From positions 1 to 33,409 of the forward strand of contig JAGCYD010000076.1 in assembly GCA_017960985.1 (NCBI GenBank): 33,409 nt of DNA, written 5' to 3'. Every line of letters begins with the position of its first letter. Position 1 is the first letter of the stretch. This DNA comes from Bacteroidaceae bacterium. GTDB taxonomy: Bacteria > Bacteroidota > Bacteroidia > Bacteroidales > Bacteroidaceae. The notes under the pieces were generated by a model, which saw only the letters and a list, made by a program, of their open reading frames with translations, ran no database searches and was not told where the DNA came from. This document shows positions 30,566 to 33,409 of this stretch, one piece after another. A program made the translations under genes and the position numbers.

Positions 30566-33130
30566 ATGAAAAGATTTTTTGCAACAATTGTATTGATATG
30601 CTTAGCAAATATGGGTATCAATGCACAATTATCCCAAACTTTAGCCCCATCTGCATGGCAGGTATCACAATGGATTTCGGCTGCAGACGCGCCAGTAGTG
30701 ACTGGTCGTGTGGATGAAGATACGAGAGCAGCCGATGGTGCCAACTGGTTTGTGAGCACCATAAAGAACGAGAAGAAAGTGGTGAAGGCATTATGGATGA
30801 CCACAAGTCTTGGCATAAACGAGTTGTATGTTAATGGCCAACGCATTGGGAATGAGATTCTTCGTCCTGGCTTCTCTCACCATAGTCGCACAAAGTATTC
30901 ATTCACCTACGATATAACAAAGCAATTCCTGACAAAAAAAGGACAAAAGAATCTTTTAGCCGCTCAAGTCACACCAGGCTGGTGGGCCGACAAAATTATC
31001 ACCCCCAGCGGAACAAACGGTATGTACGGACAGAGATGTGCGTTTCGTGGCGTACTGGAATTAACATATTCCGATGGTACAAAGCATCTATATGGCACTA
31101 ATACAACGGATTGGGAAGCCGGAATCGCAGGTCCCGTAATTCATGCAGCTATTTTTGACGGTGAAGCATACGATGCCCGAATTCCACTTGGATTTCTAAC
31201 ACCAGAGAAACTTTCAACTCCAATTATCAATACAGAATACAAAGGTATTATTGTGCCTGAGCTTGGGGCTGAGGTTTATCACCTTGACAAGTTAGCATTG
31301 AATCCAAAACGAGCTTATGTGTATTCCAAGACTGATGGTGAGACAGACGAAGCATACGGAAAAATCATAATTGACCGTGAATATAAAGATGGTGAACCTA
31401 TGATGATTCGCAAAGGTGAACATCTGGTGGTTGACTTTGGACAAAATTGTGCCGCAGTTCCTTCGTTCAAATTCAAAGCTAAAGAAGGTACGCATCTAAC
31501 CTGTCTGCCAGCAGAACTACTGAACGACGGGAACGGCGCTAAAAGTCGTGACATGGATGGTCCAGAGGGGAGCATCCATCGTCGCAATTTGCGTATCTAC
31601 AAAAAAAGCATCCGATTAGACTATACTTTTGCAAACAATGAATCCCCAACAGAATATACCCCACGATACACTTTCTTCGGCTATCGCTATGTGGATATCA
31701 CTGCCACTGACGAGGTGGTGATTCAGCGGATTCTATCTATCCCTGTCAGTTCTATTACACCTGAGATAGAGACTGGCCACATTACCACTGGAAATGAACT
31801 GATTAACCAACTCATATCAAACACCGTCTGGGGTATGCGTTCCAACTATCTCAGCGTACCCACCGATTGTCCACAACGCAACGAGCGACTGGGCTGGACA
31901 GCAGATACGCAGGTATTTGCTGAAACGGGGGCTTTCTTTGCCGACACTCGCCGTTTCTTCCACAAGTGGCTGCACGACCTTCGGGATTCGCAGAATGACG
32001 AAGGCGGTTATCCCAGTGTGGCACCTCCTGGCCAATATGGTTCATGGTACAACGAATATATGCGCTTTGGATGGTCGGACGCTGGGATCATCGTTCCCTG
32101 GACCATTTGGAAGCAATTTAATGATACAACAATCATTGAGGAGCATTGGCAGTCTATGAAACGATATCTGGATCACATCAGCGCGACGAAATACGACCAC
32201 ATAACACTATGCCGTGAAAACGGCAACTACCAATGGGGGGACTGGCTGAGTTACGAACCTCTTGAGAGTTGCGGGCGTAGTGCTTTCGATGAAAAAGGTC
32301 CACTACTGGAGGCTATCGAATACTGGAACTACCTCGGTGCTTCCTACTGGGCTATAGATGCCGCTATGATGGCCGAAATGGCAAAGGCTATGGGCAGGAC
32401 ATCGGCACAACGGGAATGTGAAACTGCAAAAGAGTCGGCAAAAGACTACTTACGGGAACATTTCTTCAATATCGACGGGACTTTCAAAACCGCCATTCTC
32501 AATACCATGCAGACACCAACTCTCTTCGCCCTACGCAATAATTTGTTTACTGGCGAAGCAAAAGAAAATATGATAAATCGCCTTAGGGAAAACTTCCAAC
32601 AACATGACGACTGCCTGCAGACGGGTTTCCTCGGCACATCCATTCTTATGCCCACGCTCACCGATAACGGCATGGCCGACATAGCATATACATTGCTCTT
32701 CCAGCGTAAGAATCCCAGTTGGCTTTACTCCGTCGACAATGGTGCAACCACCATCTGGGAGCGTTGGAACAGCTATATGAAAGAGAATGGCATGGGACCA
32801 AACGGTATGAACAGTTTCAACCATTATGCCTATGGTGCCGTGTGTCAGTGGATATGGCAGACCTGTGCTGGCATTGCCTCTGAGCCTGCTCAACCTGGCT
32901 TTAAGCATATCATCATGAAGCCTGTTCCTGACCGTCGGTTAGGGTATCTCGACGCCACTTACCTTTCAGCCGCAGGCGTCATCGAGAGTCATTGGAAATA
33001 CGAAGGTGATAATTGGATTTGGACCTTTACGATTCCTAAAGACGCAACCGCCTCTGTTACCCTACCTGGAGAAAACGAAGCAAAGACATATCAATCTGGC
33101 ACATATACCCTTCGAAAAGCCCTTCCATAG
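30566..33130 (+). CDS. Secreted alpha-L-rhamnosidase, GH78
   Basis: The protein has 854 residues with a signal peptide (MKRFFATIVLICLANMGINA). The N-terminal beta domain (~25-230) contains the rhamnosidase-N pattern (VNGQRIGNEILRPGFSHHSR). A second beta domain precedes an (alpha/alpha)6 barrel whose signature is YLSVPTDCPQRNERLGWTAD at about 427-446, with the acidic residues that form the active site. A second acidic signature, TIWERW, is near 731. A C-terminal beta domain ends the chain. It hydrolyses terminal alpha-L-rhamnose from pectin (rhamnogalacturonan) or plant glycosides in the periplasm or outside. With the GH43 arabinanase it suggests pectin side-chain use, though the two are in different operons. 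Confidence 0.95.
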   Translation: MKRFFATIVLICLANMGINAQLSQTLAPSAWQVSQWISAADAPVVTGRVDEDTRAADGANWFVSTIKNEKKVVKALWMTTSLGINELYVNGQRIGNEILRPGFSHHSRTKYSFTYDITKQFLTKKGQKNLLAAQVTPGWWADKIITPSGTNGMYGQRCAFRGVLELTYSDGTKHLYGTNTTDWEAGIAGPVIHAAIFDGEAYDARIPLGFLTPEKLSTPIINTEYKGIIVPELGAEVYHLDKLALNPKRAYVYSKTDGETDEAYGKIIIDREYKDGEPMMIRKGEHLVVDFGQNCAAVPSFKFKAKEGTHLTCLPAELLNDGNGAKSRDMDGPEGSIHRRNLRIYKKSIRLDYTFANNESPTEYTPRYTFFGYRYVDITATDEVVIQRILSIPVSSITPEIETGHITTGNELINQLISNTVWGMRSNYLSVPTDCPQRNERLGWTADTQVFAETGAFFADTRRFFHKWLHDLRDSQNDEGGYPSVAPPGQYGSWYNEYMRFGWSDAGIIVPWTIWKQFNDTTIIEEHWQSMKRYLDHISATKYDHITLCRENGNYQWGDWLSYEPLESCGRSAFDEKGPLLEAIEYWNYLGASYWAIDAAMMAEMAKAMGRTSAQRECETAKESAKDYLREHFFNIDGTFKTAILNTMQTPTLFALRNNLFTGEAKENMINRLRENFQQHDDCLQTGFLGTSILMPTLTDNGMADIAYTLLFQRKNPSWLYSVDNGATTIWERWNSYMKENGMGPNGMNSFNHYAYGAVCQWIWQTCAGIASEPAQPGFKHIIMKPVPDRRLGYLDATYLSAAGVIESHWKYEGDNWIWTFTIPKDATASVTLPGENEAKTYQSGTYTLRKALP

Positions 33131-33138
33131 TAAGAAAA

Positions 33139-33409
33139 ATGAGGCTACATAAATATCTTATTCCGATTATTGTATTTCTGCTGCCTATGTCATCGGCGGC
33201 ACAAAACAGCATTACCTATAACAATAAGAAAATCGAGAAAAACTGCAAATACACCAAGGGAAACAACTATCAGAAAGATTTCCTCCTCTTTATGGATATG
33301 TTGCAACAAACTCATCCTGCCTTTGCAAAGCAAATCCCGTTAAACATTAAATCAATATCAAAACAGGGATATAAGCATAGTGCCCGTTGTAAAGATAATG
33401 ATTCTTTTG
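33139..33409 (+). CDS. Start of an exported protein (3' truncated by the window)
   Basis: An ATG at 33139, 8 bp after the rhamnosidase stop, opens a frame that runs to the window end (90 codons visible). It begins with a signal peptide (RLHKYLIPIIVFLLPMSSAA). The following DFLLFMDMLQQTHPAFAK resembles the helical N-terminus seen before S41-type peptidase domains in Bacteroidetes, but this is only a weak hint and the catalytic part would lie outside the window. It is probably cotranscribed with the rhamnosidase. Confidence 0.6.
   Translation, partial: MRLHKYLIPIIVFLLPMSSAAQNSITYNNKKIEKNCKYTKGNNYQKDFLLFMDMLQQTHPAFAKQIPLNIKSISKQGYKHSARCKDNDSF

Overview
The window comes from a Bacteroidales chromosome, most likely Prevotella or a close relative. 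The evidence is the gene content (fused NfnSL-type oxidoreductase, GH78 and GH43 enzymes, DUF5112/5113-like sensor kinase, an IntDOT-like integrase with Ser in place of the first catalytic Arg) and promoters of the Bacteroidetes type (TTTG, 19-20 nt, TAnnTTTG). Genus is inferred by eye; no database search was run.

Layout. (1) 1-3799 is the right end of an integrated phage: the C-terminus of a tape measure protein, a tail protein, and a convergent tyrosine recombinase. Four copies of an 11-bp motif lie just outside the integrase. The phage ends beside a tRNA-Ser/tRNA-Glu pair (4130-4320), with the tRNA 3' ends facing the phage. (2) 4427-17594 is a tightly packed minus-strand gene set read as gyrA, two TPR proteins, a GH43 arabinanase, a double-module sensor kinase, its response regulator, a small AbgT-like membrane protein and the UvrD/PcrA helicase. 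Most neighbours overlap or are separated by fewer than 50 bp, so one long operon is likely. (3) 18037-22203 (minus) is a 1388-aa secreted multidomain protein with duplicated N-terminal modules, a dockerin-like pair and a C-terminal PI-PLC X domain; it has its own promoter and terminator. (4) 22959-33409 is a plus-strand gene run: serS, NfnSL fusion, a PD40-repeat protein, a uridine phosphorylase, a DUF486 membrane protein, mnmE, a GH78 rhamnosidase, and the start of another secreted protein.

The least explained structures are two degenerate tandem arrays that flank the PI-PLC gene. One, at 22559-22712, has seven 22-bp units, each with a 10-bp palindromic or near-palindromic core (CTGGCGCCAG type) and a purine-rich 12-bp spacer. 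In one unit both arms have changed together, so the dyad is kept although the sequence is not. The other, at 17831-17922, has four 23-bp units with an AATAnTATT-type core. Both lie between predicted transcription units, which points to a function at the DNA level. I do not recognise either as a named element. The other notable item is the 1140-aa kinase: it reads as two complete membrane sensor kinases fused head to tail, one with an intact ATP-binding domain and the other with the better phospho-acceptor His box.
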